Shown here in pieces: positions 9,042-17,542 of a stretch of 38,396 bases of DNA. Source of the DNA: Alphaproteobacteria bacterium (GTDB lineage: Bacteria; Pseudomonadota; Alphaproteobacteria; Rhizobiales; Xanthobacteraceae); NCBI GenBank assembly GCA_026400395.1, contig JAPLPD010000105.1:1-38396 (forward strand). The letters run 5' to 3'. The translations under genes were made by a program, and so were the position numbers. Below the pieces are notes generated by a model. It had not been told where the DNA came from. It worked only from the letters and a program-made list of their open reading frames with translations, and did no database searches. Position 1 is the first letter of the stretch; each line of letters begins with the position of its first letter.

Positions 9042-10030
9042 GGCAAGCGATGCGCGCGCCGCGAAGCCTGGCCGCCCTGCCCTTGCTGCTCGCGTTGGGA
9101 GCCGCGCTTGCGTCGCCCGCGCTGGCGCAAGGCAAATATCCGTCGCGGCCGATCCGGGTGATGCTGCCGTTCGCCGCGGGCTCGGTGTCCGATGTTACGC
9201 TCCGCATTCTCGCCGACAAGCTCGGCCCCCGGCTCGGCACATCGATCATCGTCGAGAACCAGCCGCGCGCCGGCGGCACCACCGCGGCGCTCACGGCCAA
9301 AACCGCGACGCCCGACGGCTATACGCTGGTGTCGTTTTCAAGTTCTACGGCGATCAGCGTGTCGCTGCTCAAGGCGCTACCCTACGATCCGGTAGCCGAC
9401 TTCATGCCGGTTTCCGGAATCAGCACATTCGCCAACATCATCGCGGTCAACGCGGATTCGGCGCACCGCACCCTCGCCCAGTTCCTTGCCACCGCCCGGG
9501 AAAAGCCCGGCGTGCTCAACATCGGCACCACCACGGTCGGATCGACCAACCATCTCGCCGCCAATCTGCTGAAGTCGATGACTGGCCTGAACGTCGTCAT
9601 CGTGCCGTTCCGCACACCGGGCGATCTGCTCACCGCGGTGCTCCGCAACGACGTCGATGCCATCGTCCAGTCCTACGGCGCGCTGAAATCGGCGGTCGAC
9701 GGCAATCAGATCCGGGCGCTCGGCATCACCACGCCGAAGCGCACGGCCTATGCGCCCGACGTGCCGACGGTGGATGAGGCCGGCGTGAAGGGCTTCGACG
9801 TTGTCACCTGGAACGGCGCGTTCGCACCGATCGGGACATCTGCTGAGGTGATCGAAGCCCTCAATCGCGAGTTGCGTGCAACGCTCAACGAGCCCGAACT
9901 GGTCAAGCGGTACACCGAGCTTGGCCTGGAACCGCTGCCCACCACGCCGGATGAGCTTTCCGGTCGTTTGCGCACCGAAATCGGCAAGTGGGGCAAGGTG
10001 ATCTGGGATGCGGGGATCGAGCAGCAATAG
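9038..10030 (+). CDS. TctC-type substrate-binding protein
   Basis: Periplasmic binding protein of the TctC/Bug family, 330 residues. The Sec signal peptide runs to about residue 30 (ASPALAQG). The mature start is YPSRPIRVMLPFAAGSVSD, followed by IIVENQPRAGGTTAA and ATPDGYTLVS, all typical. The ATG at 9038 overlaps the stop of the FAH-family gene; an in-frame ATG at 9050 is an alternative. The open frame extends upstream inside the FAH gene, but that part is a shadow. No TctA/TctB genes are close, so it is an orphan whose partner is elsewhere or absent. The FAH neighbour suggests a carboxylate ligand. Confidence 0.9.
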   Translation: MRQAMRAPRSLAALPLLLALGAALASPALAQGKYPSRPIRVMLPFAAGSVSDVTLRILADKLGPRLGTSIIVENQPRAGGTTAALTAKTATPDGYTLVSFSSSTAISVSLLKALPYDPVADFMPVSGISTFANIIAVNADSAHRTLAQFLATAREKPGVLNIGTTTVGSTNHLAANLLKSMTGLNVVIVPFRTPGDLLTAVLRNDVDAIVQSYGALKSAVDGNQIRALGITTPKRTAYAPDVPTVDEAGVKGFDVVTWNGAFAPIGTSAEVIEALNRELRATLNEPELVKRYTELGLEPLPTTPDELSGRLRTEIGKWGKVIWDAGIEQQ

Positions 10031-10116
10031 CCCGGCGCGATTAAAGGGACTGCCTTTTCGGACAAAAGCAGGATAAGCTTTGGTTTTCCGCCGGTTGTAT
10101 TCAGTCGGGGCGGCCC

Positions 10117-10746
10117 ATGACTCTGGAATTTGAAGGCAATCTGTCACTGGAGCGCGCGCATCATCGCCGCTGGGTGTCGATTATTGCCGTCGTCATCCCC
10201 GTCGCCGTTTTCATCCTGTTCGGGGCCTGGTTCATCCGCGTCTATGTTGCCCCTCCGACCGTCGCCATTTCCAATCCAATGATGCTGATGGCGGCCGCGC
10301 CGCCGGCCCCGCCCGCCATCCCCAAGCGTGCTCAGGTCGAAGCCCTGCCGCCGCCGATCACGGCGGTCGAAGCGCCGCAGGCCACTGTTGCTGAACGCAT
10401 GCAGGTTCAGGAACGGGTCCAGGAACGGGTCCAGGACAAGCCCTTCTCGACGTCGGCCTTGCCGATGTTCGCGACACTCGCAACCGCGCCGCCATCGATG
10501 CCGTCACAGGCTTATGCCGATCCAGCGCAGGACAGTCCGTCCTCGATTCCACCGGTGATGAGTGCCGAAACGCCGGCCGAGCTTGCGCCGCCGGAGCCGA
10601 TGTCCGGCGTTGTGCCGCTGCCTCGAGCAAAGCCGCACGGCCCGATCGCCGCGATCACGACCGCCGTACCGCTGCCAAGGCCGCGGCCCACCGAAGCCAC
10701 GCCCGAGCCGGACCCGTTGGCGGCGGACCGCCATTCGATCAACTAA
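10117..10746 (+). CDS. Proline-rich single-pass membrane protein of unknown function
   Basis: A 209-residue protein I do not recognise by name. A short cytoplasmic N-terminus with HHRRW precedes one membrane helix (about residues 19-41, SIIAVVIPVAVFILFGAWFI). The remainder is low-complexity, Pro- and Ala-rich and probably a disordered periplasmic tail. Two copies of VPLPRxxP occur near the C-terminus (VPLPRAKP and VPLPRPRP); this motif recurs in rhizobial envelope proteins of unknown role. A short QER repeat lies at residues 97-108. Its stop overlaps the end of the convergent ilvA by four bases. With no catalytic domain visible, a structural or scaffold role is only a guess. Confidence 0.65.
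   Translation: MTLEFEGNLSLERAHHRRWVSIIAVVIPVAVFILFGAWFIRVYVAPPTVAISNPMMLMAAAPPAPPAIPKRAQVEALPPPITAVEAPQATVAERMQVQERVQERVQDKPFSTSALPMFATLATAPPSMPSQAYADPAQDSPSSIPPVMSAETPAELAPPEPMSGVVPLPRAKPHGPIAAITTAVPLPRPRPTEATPEPDPLAADRHSIN
10405..10440 (+). repeat. Three tandem 12-bp coding repeats (VQER)
   Basis: Three consecutive 12-base units, gttcaggaacgg, gtccaggaacgg and gtccaggacaag, encode VQER-VQER-VQDK (residues 97-108 of the proline-rich membrane protein). The unit is a multiple of three, so copy-number change would preserve the frame. Confidence 0.8.
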
Positions 10747-11966
10747 TCCATCGCCCCGCCGTTCGCGATCCGCACCGGCGAAAATCCCTCTGCCTTGAAG
10801 GCCGCGAGAATTTCCTCCGCGTGCGCCGCGTCTCGGGTTTCGACCGTGACGTCGAGACGCGCGCCCTTGGCCGGCACGTCGAGAAACAGCCGGCGGTGAT
10901 CGACCACGAGAATGTTGGCGCCGAGTTGGCCCAGCATCGTCGCGATCTGCCCGAGCAATCCGGGGCGGTCGGCGATGGCCAGGCGGAACGACACGATGCG
11001 GTTGTCGCGCTTGAGTTCGCGCACCATGATCGAGGCGAGGATGCGCGGATCGATGTTGCCGCCGCACAGCACGAGACCGACCCGTTTGCCGGCAAAGCGC
11101 CGCGGCTCCGCCAGCATGGCGGCCAGGCCGGCGGCGCCCGCGCCCTCCGCCATCGCCTTTTGCAACGTGAGAAACACGTTAACCGCGCGCTCAATGTGCT
11201 CTTCGCCGACCAGCACGATATCGCTCACCAACGAGCGGACGATCGGCAGCGTAAGCGCGCCGACATTTTTTACCGCGATACCTTCGGCTAGCGTTGCCCC
11301 GCCGAACGGCCGCTGCTCGTTGCGGATCGCATTCCAGAACGACGGATAGAGCGCCGATTCCACGCCGACGATTTCGATATCGGGCTTGATCGCCTTCGCC
11401 GCAGTGGCGATGCCGGAAATCAGCCCGCCGCCGCCGATCGGGATCACCAGCACATCGAGATCGGGCGCCTCTTCCAGCATCTCCAGCCCGATGGTGCCCT
11501 GCCCGGCGATCACATGCGGATCGTCGTACGGGTGAACCCACGTCAGCCCGTCCGAACGGGCCTCGGCCTCGGCGCGGGTCTGCGCCTCGCTGATGGTCTC
11601 GCCGTCGAGCAGAACCCGCGCGCCGTGCTCCCGGGTGGCGGCGATCTTCACGAACGGCGTGGTCAACGGCATCACGATGGTCGCGGCGATCCCGAGCGCC
11701 GCCGCGTGATAGGCGACCGCCTGGGCGTGGTTGCCGGCCGACATGGCGATGACGCCGCGGGCGCGCTCGTCCGCATTGAGCGAGGCGAGCTTGGCACGCG
11801 CGCCGCGCTCCTTGAACGAGTTGGTGACCTGCAGGTTCTCGTATTTGACCTGCACCCGCGCGCCGGTCAACGCCGACAGCCGCGGCGCCGGCAGCATCGG
11901 CGTCCGCAGGACGTGGCCGGCGATGACCCGCCGCGCCGCCTGAATGTCGGCCAGATTCACGCTCAA
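10743..11966 (-). CDS. ilvA: Threonine ammonia-lyase (threonine dehydratase)
   Basis: PLP-dependent deamination of threonine to 2-oxobutanoate, feeding isoleucine synthesis or threonine breakdown. The PLP lysine lies in TNSFKERGA (about K52 from this start), the phosphate-binding glycine loop is IPIGGGGLISG, and AMSAGNHAQAVAYH is the conserved substrate region. Residues about 325-400 form a single ACT domain (SFRLAIADRPGLLGQIATML), so this is the shorter one-ACT type rather than the 514-residue two-domain IlvA of E. coli. I chose the TTG at 11966, eight bases after AGGAG; in-frame TTG at 11984 and GTG at 11960 are alternatives with worse spacing. It converges on the proline-rich membrane-protein gene with a four-base overlap. 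Confidence 0.9.
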   Translation of the reverse strand: MSVNLADIQAARRVIAGHVLRTPMLPAPRLSALTGARVQVKYENLQVTNSFKERGARAKLASLNADERARGVIAMSAGNHAQAVAYHAAALGIAATIVMPLTTPFVKIAATREHGARVLLDGETISEAQTRAEAEARSDGLTWVHPYDDPHVIAGQGTIGLEMLEEAPDLDVLVIPIGGGGLISGIATAAKAIKPDIEIVGVESALYPSFWNAIRNEQRPFGGATLAEGIAVKNVGALTLPIVRSLVSDIVLVGEEHIERAVNVFLTLQKAMAEGAGAAGLAAMLAEPRRFAGKRVGLVLCGGNIDPRILASIMVRELKRDNRIVSFRLAIADRPGLLGQIATMLGQLGANILVVDHRRLFLDVPAKGARLDVTVETRDAAHAEEILAAFKAEGFSPVRIANGGAMD

Positions 11967-12084
11967 GATTTGGGCTCCTTGCAATCAGTCTAAACCTTAT
12001 AGCCGCCCCGGCCAGTTGCGACGTGCTTGCCTCTTGCAACACGCCGCTTTTTGGCCATTTGCTTGGGTATATTGGGTGCGAATC

Positions 12085-12639
12085 ATGACCACCAACGACC
12101 CCGGACGATTTGATCCAAAGCGGCTTGGCGTGTCGGTCGAGCTCAAGCCCCACGCCTACGATCCCGTTGCCAGCCCTGAACTGTTCGAGGGCGTGCTAGC
12201 GCGCCGGGTGGTGGCGTTCCTGATCGACTTCGTCATCCTGTCCATCCCGGTGGTTTTCGTGTCGATGTTCATTTTCATCGTCGGCGTGGTCACGTTCGGG
12301 CTGGGCTTCCTGTTCTATGGGCTTTTGTGGCCTGCCATGATCATCTGGGCCATCTGTTACTACGGCATGACGCTCGGCGGCACCGCCTCCGCCACCATCG
12401 GCATGCGGGCGATGGATATCGAAATGCGCACCTGGTACGGCTCGCCGATCTATTTTGTGCTCGGCGCGGTCCACGCGGTGGTGTTCTGGGTGACGGTTTC
12501 GGCGCTGACGCCGTTCGTGCTGTTGGTCTGCCTGTTCAACGGCCGGCGACACTGCCTGCACGACATCCTGGTCGGCACCGTTGTTATCAACAACGCATCG
12601 CGGACAGCGTCGCTGATGGCTTCGCGGCGGGGCGCCTGA
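12085..12639 (+). CDS. RDD-family integral membrane protein
   Basis: A 184-residue membrane protein with the RDD pattern: [15 protein letters not shown] at the first helix (the conserved Arg and Asp), then [11 protein letters not shown] after the second to third helices, and [15 protein letters not shown] at the end. Three to four membrane helices are evident. RDD proteins are poorly defined; some bacterial members act in sodium/proton exchange and others are accessory. I chose the ATG at 12085; the frame is open further upstream but overlaps the divergent ilvA 5' region. It is followed after 73 bases by the aminoacyl-tRNA-protein transferase gene, a pairing I recall as common in this order. 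Confidence 0.88.
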   Translation: MTTNDPGRFDPKRLGVSVELKPHAYDPVASPELFEGVLARRVVAFLIDFVILSIPVVFVSMFIFIVGVVTFGLGFLFYGLLWPAMIIWAICYYGMTLGGTASATIGMRAMDIEMRTWYGSPIYFVLGAVHAVVFWVTVSALTPFVLLVCLFNGRRHCLHDILVGTVVINNASRTASLMASRRGA

Positions 12640-12712
12640 TGCATCGTCCGCGGGCCCCTTTGACGCGGGCTGGTTTGCGGGCGACAGTATTGCGACCGAG
12701 GCATCGATTAAC

Positions 12713-13462
12713 GTGACGCAGCACTCCCGCGACACCCCGCAGTTCTACCTGACGGCGCCTTCGCCGTGCCCGTACCTGTCCGGCAAGGAGGAACGCAAGG
12801 TGTTCACCCACCTGGTGGGCGACCGCGCGCCGGGGCTGAACGATCTGCTGACCCCCGGCGGCTTCCGCCGCAGCCAGTCGATCGCCTACCGCCCGGCCTG
12901 CGAAGCCTGCCGCGCCTGCGTGTCGGTGCGGGTGATCGCCGACGATTTCCACCCTGGCCGCAACATGCGGCGGGTCTCCGAGCGCAATGCCGACGTGGTC
13001 GGCGACATGCGCGCGCTGGTGCCGACCTCCGAGCAGTACTCGGTGTTCCGCAGCTATCTGGATTCCCGCCACCGCGATGGCGGCATGGCCGACATGACGG
13101 TGCTCGACTACGCCATGATGGTGGAGGACAGCCACGTCAAAACGCGGCTGGTCGAATACCGCCGCCGCGGGCCGGACACCTCGATCAACGGCCGCGGCGC
13201 CGGCGCCCTGCTCGCGGTGGCGCTGACCGATGTGCTCGGCGATGGGCTGTCGATGGTTTATTCGTTCTTCGATCCCGAGCAGGCGTCGCGGTCGCTCGGA
13301 ACCTTCATGATCCTCGACCACATCGAGCGCGCCAAGCGCATGAAGCTGCCCTACGTCTATCTCGGCTATTGGGTGAACGGTTCGCGCAAGATGGACTACA
13401 AGTCCCGCTTCCTGCCGCAGGAGCGGCTGACGCCGGAAGGCTGGACGCCGTTCTCGGTCTAA
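12713..13462 (+). CDS. bpt: Aspartate/glutamate leucyltransferase (arginyltransferase family)
   Basis: Transfers leucine from leucyl-tRNA to N-terminal Asp or Glu of proteins, creating N-degrons for ClpS/ClpAP. The protein has 249 residues, the usual length for bacterial Bpt. The N-terminal ATE domain starts with [20 protein letters not shown] and contains [12 protein letters not shown] (C63, C66 and C69), the conserved cysteines of this family. The C-terminal GNAT-like domain includes [20 protein letters not shown] and [17 protein letters not shown]. The start is GTG at 12713. Substrate choice (Leu rather than Arg) follows from the bacterial Bpt group, not from a residue I can point to. Confidence 0.92.
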   Translation: MTQHSRDTPQFYLTAPSPCPYLSGKEERKVFTHLVGDRAPGLNDLLTPGGFRRSQSIAYRPACEACRACVSVRVIADDFHPGRNMRRVSERNADVVGDMRALVPTSEQYSVFRSYLDSRHRDGGMADMTVLDYAMMVEDSHVKTRLVEYRRRGPDTSINGRGAGALLAVALTDVLGDGLSMVYSFFDPEQASRSLGTFMILDHIERAKRMKLPYVYLGYWVNGSRKMDYKSRFLPQERLTPEGWTPFSV

Positions 13463-13474
13463 TTGCGCGGGTTC

Positions 13475-14497
13475 ATGAAAAAACTAGGTTTCCTTTCATT
13501 CGGCCATTGGACGCCCTCGCCGCAGTCGCAGACGCGATCGGCGGGCGACGCCCTGCTGCAATCGATCGACCTTGCCGTCGCCGCCGAGGAGCTGGGCGCG
13601 GACGGCGCCTACTTCCGTGTGCATCACTTCGCGCGCCAGCTTGGCTCGCCATTCCCGTTGCTCGCCGCGGCCGGCGCGAAAACCAAAACGATCGAACTCG
13701 GCACCGCGGTCATCGACATGCGTTACGAGAATCCGCTGTACATGGCGGAGGATGCCGGCGCGGCCGACCTGATCGCCGGCGGCCGCCTGCAACTCGGCAT
13801 CAGTCGCGGCTCACCTGAGCAGGTCATCGACGGGTTTCGCCACTTCGGGTACGCGCCGCCCGAGGGCACGAGCGACGCGGATATGGCGCGCCGCCATACC
13901 GAAGTTCTGCTGGAGGTTTTGCGCGGCGAAGGTTTTGCGCGTCCGAACCCGCGGCCGATGTTCCCGAATCCCACCGGCCTGCTGCGCGTCGAGCCGTATT
14001 CTGAGGGCCTGCGCGACCGCATCTGGTGGGGCGCCGGTTCGGACGCAACAGCCATCTGGGGCGCCAAACTCGGGATGAACCTGCAAAGTTCGACGCTCAA
14101 GACCGATGAGAGCGGCAAGCCGTTCCACGTCCAGCAGGCCGACCAGATCCGTGCCTACAGAGCGGCCTGGAAAGAGGCCGGTCACAAGCGCGAGCCGCGG
14201 GTGTCGGTGAGCCGCAGCATCTTCGCGCTGGTGGACGACCGCGACCGTGCGTATTTCGGCGGCGGCGGCGAGAACGCCGACCAGATCGGCCTGCTTGGCG
14301 ACAACACGCGCACCATTTTCGGCCGCAGCTACGCCGCAGAGCCCGATGTCCTCGTCGAACAGCTTGCGAAAGACGAAGCCATCGCCGAGGCCGATACGCT
14401 GCTGCTGACTGTGCCCAATCAACTCGGCGTCGACTACAACGCCCACGTCATCGAGGCGATCCTCAAGCATGTCGCGCCGGGGCTGGGCTGGCGGTAA
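13475..14497 (+). CDS. LLM-class flavin-dependent oxidoreductase (luciferase-like)
   Basis: TIM-barrel FMN or F420-type oxidoreductase of the bacterial luciferase superfamily, 340 residues. It begins KKLGFLSFGHWTPSPQSQTR and shows the family's core features: AAEELGADGAYFRVHHFARQ (flavin-site region), PFPLLAAAGAKTKTIELGTAV, and AGGRLQLGISRGSPEQVIDG. The substrate and cofactor cannot be read from the sequence. I chose the ATG at 13475; a TTG at 13463 immediately follows the stop of bpt, so an operon is likely. It converges with the porin gene 38 bases away, and I see no hairpin terminator between them. Confidence 0.85.
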   Translation: MKKLGFLSFGHWTPSPQSQTRSAGDALLQSIDLAVAAEELGADGAYFRVHHFARQLGSPFPLLAAAGAKTKTIELGTAVIDMRYENPLYMAEDAGAADLIAGGRLQLGISRGSPEQVIDGFRHFGYAPPEGTSDADMARRHTEVLLEVLRGEGFARPNPRPMFPNPTGLLRVEPYSEGLRDRIWWGAGSDATAIWGAKLGMNLQSSTLKTDESGKPFHVQQADQIRAYRAAWKEAGHKREPRVSVSRSIFALVDDRDRAYFGGGGENADQIGLLGDNTRTIFGRSYAAEPDVLVEQLAKDEAIAEADTLLLTVPNQLGVDYNAHVIEAILKHVAPGLGWR

Positions 14498-14535
14498 GAC
14501 TTGGCTGGTGCTGACGCCCGAGAGCCGCCGCCCGC

Positions 14536-15951
14536 CTAGTATCGCCAAAGCGAACGCGCGCCGACGACCATGGCGTTCCGGCTGGCATCACCGCTCGGGT
14601 GCCAGATATATTGCAGGTTCGGCTGGACCAGCCAGCCCGGGATGATCTGGGCCTGGTAGGTGAGTTCGAGATTGGCCTCGTAGTCGCGGATGACGCCGGG
14701 CGTCCCGGTGAACAGCACGGTGTCGCGATCGAAGGCGCGAATGCCATCGGCGAACCGGGCGTAGATGACGCTGGCCCCGAACTTGTCGTCCGGCCGGTTG
14801 GGGACCATGCCGGCAAAGACGATACCGCCGTCGATATAATGATCGATCAGATTACGGTCGGACGGGCTGATCGACATTCGGGTGAACGCCGTAATTCCGC
14901 TTTGGGCGTCGCCATCCGTCGGCCGGTAGAGTTGCTGGTCGATCACCGCATAGAGACCATTGTTGCCGCGATGCCGGATCGGGATGCCGGAACTGGTTGG
15001 ATCGGCCAGCAAGGTGCGATCGTTGGCCACGCGCTGGTCGTTGAATTGCCCGACATGCCCCCAGCCTCCGAGCTTGACCGTGGTGGCGAGCCCCTGATCG
15101 GTCTTGGCGGCGTTGCGACGGAGTTGGACCTCGCCGATCAGGAACGGCGGATCCTGAACGCGAAAGTTGAGACCGTAGCGGTTGCGCGCCTGCTCATCGC
15201 CGGCGCCGGGACCGGCCGGATCTCCGTTCAGCACTTCGAACAGCAATGTTACGTCCCGGACCGGATCGACCCTGAGGCGCACGCCGGGCGTGGCCAACGG
15301 ATACGCCGCGCCGCCGCTCGGCAAATTGACGGCCGCGATGGTTGTCCAATCGCTTTGCAGGAATAACTGGCTGGCGTCGCTGTAGAAGAACTCGGTATCG
15401 ACGGCGATCTGACCAACCTTGAAGCTCGCCTTGTCGCCCGCGAACCGCTGCTCCAGCCAGATTTCCGAAAGCCGGACGGTCGGGACGGCCTCGATGGCGG
15501 CGATGGTGTTGATGCCGCCCACCAGGTCGCGCCGGATGCGCCCGGTGTTATGGATCACATAGAAATTGGAGAACAGCGTCAGGCCGTTCCAGCCGGCGAG
15601 CCTGCCGAAATCGATCGCCAGTTCGCCCTGCACCTTCCCTTGGTCGATCGTGCCGGTCTTGGTCCCGCCCCGCACATTGGACAGCACATCGTTGGTGTAC
15701 TCGATGCCATAGATGATCCCGCGCTCGGCCAGCCATTTGCGGTACCCGGCCGGATCGCCCTTGTTCGGCAAACTGGTCGCGATGGAAGGCACCGGCAGGA
15801 AGCCATCCTGGATTTCCGGCTTGCTATCGGGGATGGCGTTCCACCAAGCCTGCGCGTGCGCCGCCTGGGAGGCAGACATCATAACGGCCGCAACCGCAAC
15901 GAGACCCGCCATACGCCGCCATAGGCTTGCGCGGGCGACTAACCCCACCAT
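14536..15951 (-). CDS. OprB-family carbohydrate-selective porin
   Basis: Outer-membrane beta-barrel porin of the OprB type (sugar uptake across the outer membrane). From the ATG at 15951 it has 471 residues with a signal peptide ending SASQAAHAQA. Diagnostic stretches are YRKWLAERGIIYGIEYTNDV near the N-terminus and PRLSEIWLEQRF-type strands (here TVRLSEIWLEQRF). There are many amphipathic strands, and the C-terminus is ARSLWRY, an aromatic end suited to the BAM machinery. An upstream in-frame GTG at 16017 and a later ATG at 15912 are alternatives; the chosen start gives a normal signal peptide. It lies 100 bases downstream of mntH on the same strand, but no shared role is obvious. Confidence 0.9.
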   Translation of the reverse strand: MVGLVARASLWRRMAGLVAVAAVMMSASQAAHAQAWWNAIPDSKPEIQDGFLPVPSIATSLPNKGDPAGYRKWLAERGIIYGIEYTNDVLSNVRGGTKTGTIDQGKVQGELAIDFGRLAGWNGLTLFSNFYVIHNTGRIRRDLVGGINTIAAIEAVPTVRLSEIWLEQRFAGDKASFKVGQIAVDTEFFYSDASQLFLQSDWTTIAAVNLPSGGAAYPLATPGVRLRVDPVRDVTLLFEVLNGDPAGPGAGDEQARNRYGLNFRVQDPPFLIGEVQLRRNAAKTDQGLATTVKLGGWGHVGQFNDQRVANDRTLLADPTSSGIPIRHRGNNGLYAVIDQQLYRPTDGDAQSGITAFTRMSISPSDRNLIDHYIDGGIVFAGMVPNRPDDKFGASVIYARFADGIRAFDRDTVLFTGTPGVIRDYEANLELTYQAQIIPGWLVQPNLQYIWHPSGDASRNAMVVGARSLWRY

Positions 15952-16051
15952 CACCGATCTGCCCCACTCACCCAACGCCCCCAAAACTATCCTTGGACTG
16001 CATGTAAGTTGCAACACGGGTGTGACAGTCTCCCCACCCAGCCGCCCGCGG

Positions 16052-17404
16052 CTAGCCCGTGGCGAGGTCGACCAGCAACTTGACGTTCAGCGCGATGATG
16101 ATTGCCGCGGTCAGCCCCGCGAGCGCCGTGACCCATCGCGGCGCCACCAGTTCGCCCATCTTGCGCTTGTCGGCGGTGAACATGACCAGCGGCACGATCG
16201 CGAACGGCAACTGCAGGCTTAAGATCACTTGACTGAAAATCAAAAGCTCCGCGGTGCCCTTGGCGCCGAACCAGATGGTGACGACCGCCGCCGGAACGAT
16301 GGCGATCGAACGTGTGATCAGACGCCTCGCCCATCCCGGCAGCCGGATGTCGAGGAACCCCTCCATTACGATCTGGCCCGCGAGAGTCGCCGTCACCGTC
16401 GAGTTGAGCCCGCAGCACAGCAGCGCGATCCCAAACAGCGTCGGCGCGATGGCCGAGCCCAGCATCGGCGCCAGGAACGAATGGACCTGTTCGAGTTCGG
16501 CCACGTCGGTCTTGCCGGCCTTGTTGAAGGTCGCCGCCGCGAGAATGAGAATGGAGGCGTTGATCAGCAGCGCGAACATCAGCGCGATGGTGGAATCCAC
16601 CGTCGCCAGCTTGATCGCCTCACGCCGGTCCGGCATGGACTCACCGAAGCGGCGCGTCTGCACCACGCCCGAGTGCAGGTAGAGATTGTGCGGCATCACC
16701 GTGGCGCCGAGAATCCCGAGCGAGAGATACAGCATCTCCGGATTGGTGAGGATATCGGTGGTCGGGGCGAAACCCTTGATCACCGCCCCCCAGTTCGGGT
16801 CGGCCATGGCAATCTGAATGCCGAAGCAGATCGTGATGACTCCGAGTAGCGTCACGACGAACGCCTCGATCCAACGGAAGCCCATGTTCTGCATCCAGAG
16901 GATGAGAAACACATCGAGCGCGGTGATCAGCACGCCAATCTCAAGCGGAATACCGAACAGCAGATTGAGTCCGATCGCGGTCCCGATCACCTCGGCGAGG
17001 TCGGTGGCGCATATCGCAATTTCCGCAAGCACCCAAAGCGGCCATGCCACCGCGCGCGGGAATGCATCGCGGCAGGCTTGCGCCAGATCGCGGCCGGCGC
17101 CGATGCCAAGACGCGCGCACAGCGCCTGCAGCAGGATCGCCATCAGGTTGGACAGCAGCGCGACGGTCAGCAACGCGTAGCCGAATTTCGAGCCGCCGGC
17201 CAAGGACGTCGCCCAGTTGCCGGGGTCCATGTAGCCGACCGCGACCAGATAGCCCGGCCCGAGAAACGACGTGAGCTTCCGCCAGAACGATCCCGTTGGC
17301 TTGGTCTTGATGCTGCCGAACACCTCCTGCAGCGACGGCCGCTGGCGCTCTGTGCGCCACCCGCCGGGGATGGTCGGCTCGGTCTTGGACGGGGGCACCA
17401 ACAT
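16052..17404 (-). CDS. mntH: Nramp-family divalent metal transporter (Mn2+/Fe2+:H+ symporter)
   Basis: Inner-membrane importer of Mn(II), and less so Fe(II), driven by protons. The 450-residue protein has eleven or so membrane helices. The metal-binding motif DPGN is at 60-63 ([11 protein letters not shown]) and MPHN is at 237-240 ([10 protein letters not shown]), the two unwound-helix sites of Nramp proteins. GGAAG lies about eight bases before the ATG at 17404. A palindromic Mur-like box upstream (17446-17477) indicates manganese-responsive repression, as established for mntH in Bradyrhizobium. It is divergent from a CPA2 antiporter gene. Confidence 0.95.
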   Translation of the reverse strand: MLVPPSKTEPTIPGGWRTERQRPSLQEVFGSIKTKPTGSFWRKLTSFLGPGYLVAVGYMDPGNWATSLAGGSKFGYALLTVALLSNLMAILLQALCARLGIGAGRDLAQACRDAFPRAVAWPLWVLAEIAICATDLAEVIGTAIGLNLLFGIPLEIGVLITALDVFLILWMQNMGFRWIEAFVVTLLGVITICFGIQIAMADPNWGAVIKGFAPTTDILTNPEMLYLSLGILGATVMPHNLYLHSGVVQTRRFGESMPDRREAIKLATVDSTIALMFALLINASILILAAATFNKAGKTDVAELEQVHSFLAPMLGSAIAPTLFGIALLCCGLNSTVTATLAGQIVMEGFLDIRLPGWARRLITRSIAIVPAAVVTIWFGAKGTAELLIFSQVILSLQLPFAIVPLVMFTADKRKMGELVAPRWVTALAGLTAAIIIALNVKLLVDLATG

Positions 17405-17445
17405 GTCTTGGCTTCCAATACGGATTCTGATGAAACCACCCTAAC

Positions 17446-17477
17446 TTTGTTGCGAATAGTTTGCAATTGCATTTTGG
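17446..17477 (-). promoter_or_regulatory. Mur-like (Fur-family) operator upstream of mntH
   Basis: The 138-base gap between mntH and the divergent antiporter gene contains ttgttgcgaatagtttgcaa followed by ttgcatttt. The core holds TGCGAAT, TTGCAA and the palindrome TGCAATTGCA. Repeated TGCAAAT-like hexamers of this kind are the known target of Mur, the manganese-sensing Fur homologue of rhizobia, at mntH and sitABCD promoters. It lies 42-73 bases upstream of the mntH ATG. No experimental proof is available here, and the box could also affect the divergent gene. Confidence 0.65.
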
Positions 17478-17542
17478 GGCATGGAACCAAGCGGCCAAAA
17501 GCCGGTTGTCCGACGCCGCAGGGTTCCAATTTCCACATCAGG

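Noticed and set aside
13014-14535. Terminator between the convergent oxidoreductase and porin genes
   Set aside because: The 38 bases between the two stops hold no stable hairpin with a T run.
17078-17542. Upstream extension of the antiporter frame over mntH
   Set aside because: It lies antisense to mntH, and the antiporter's signal-like N-terminus starts at 17543.
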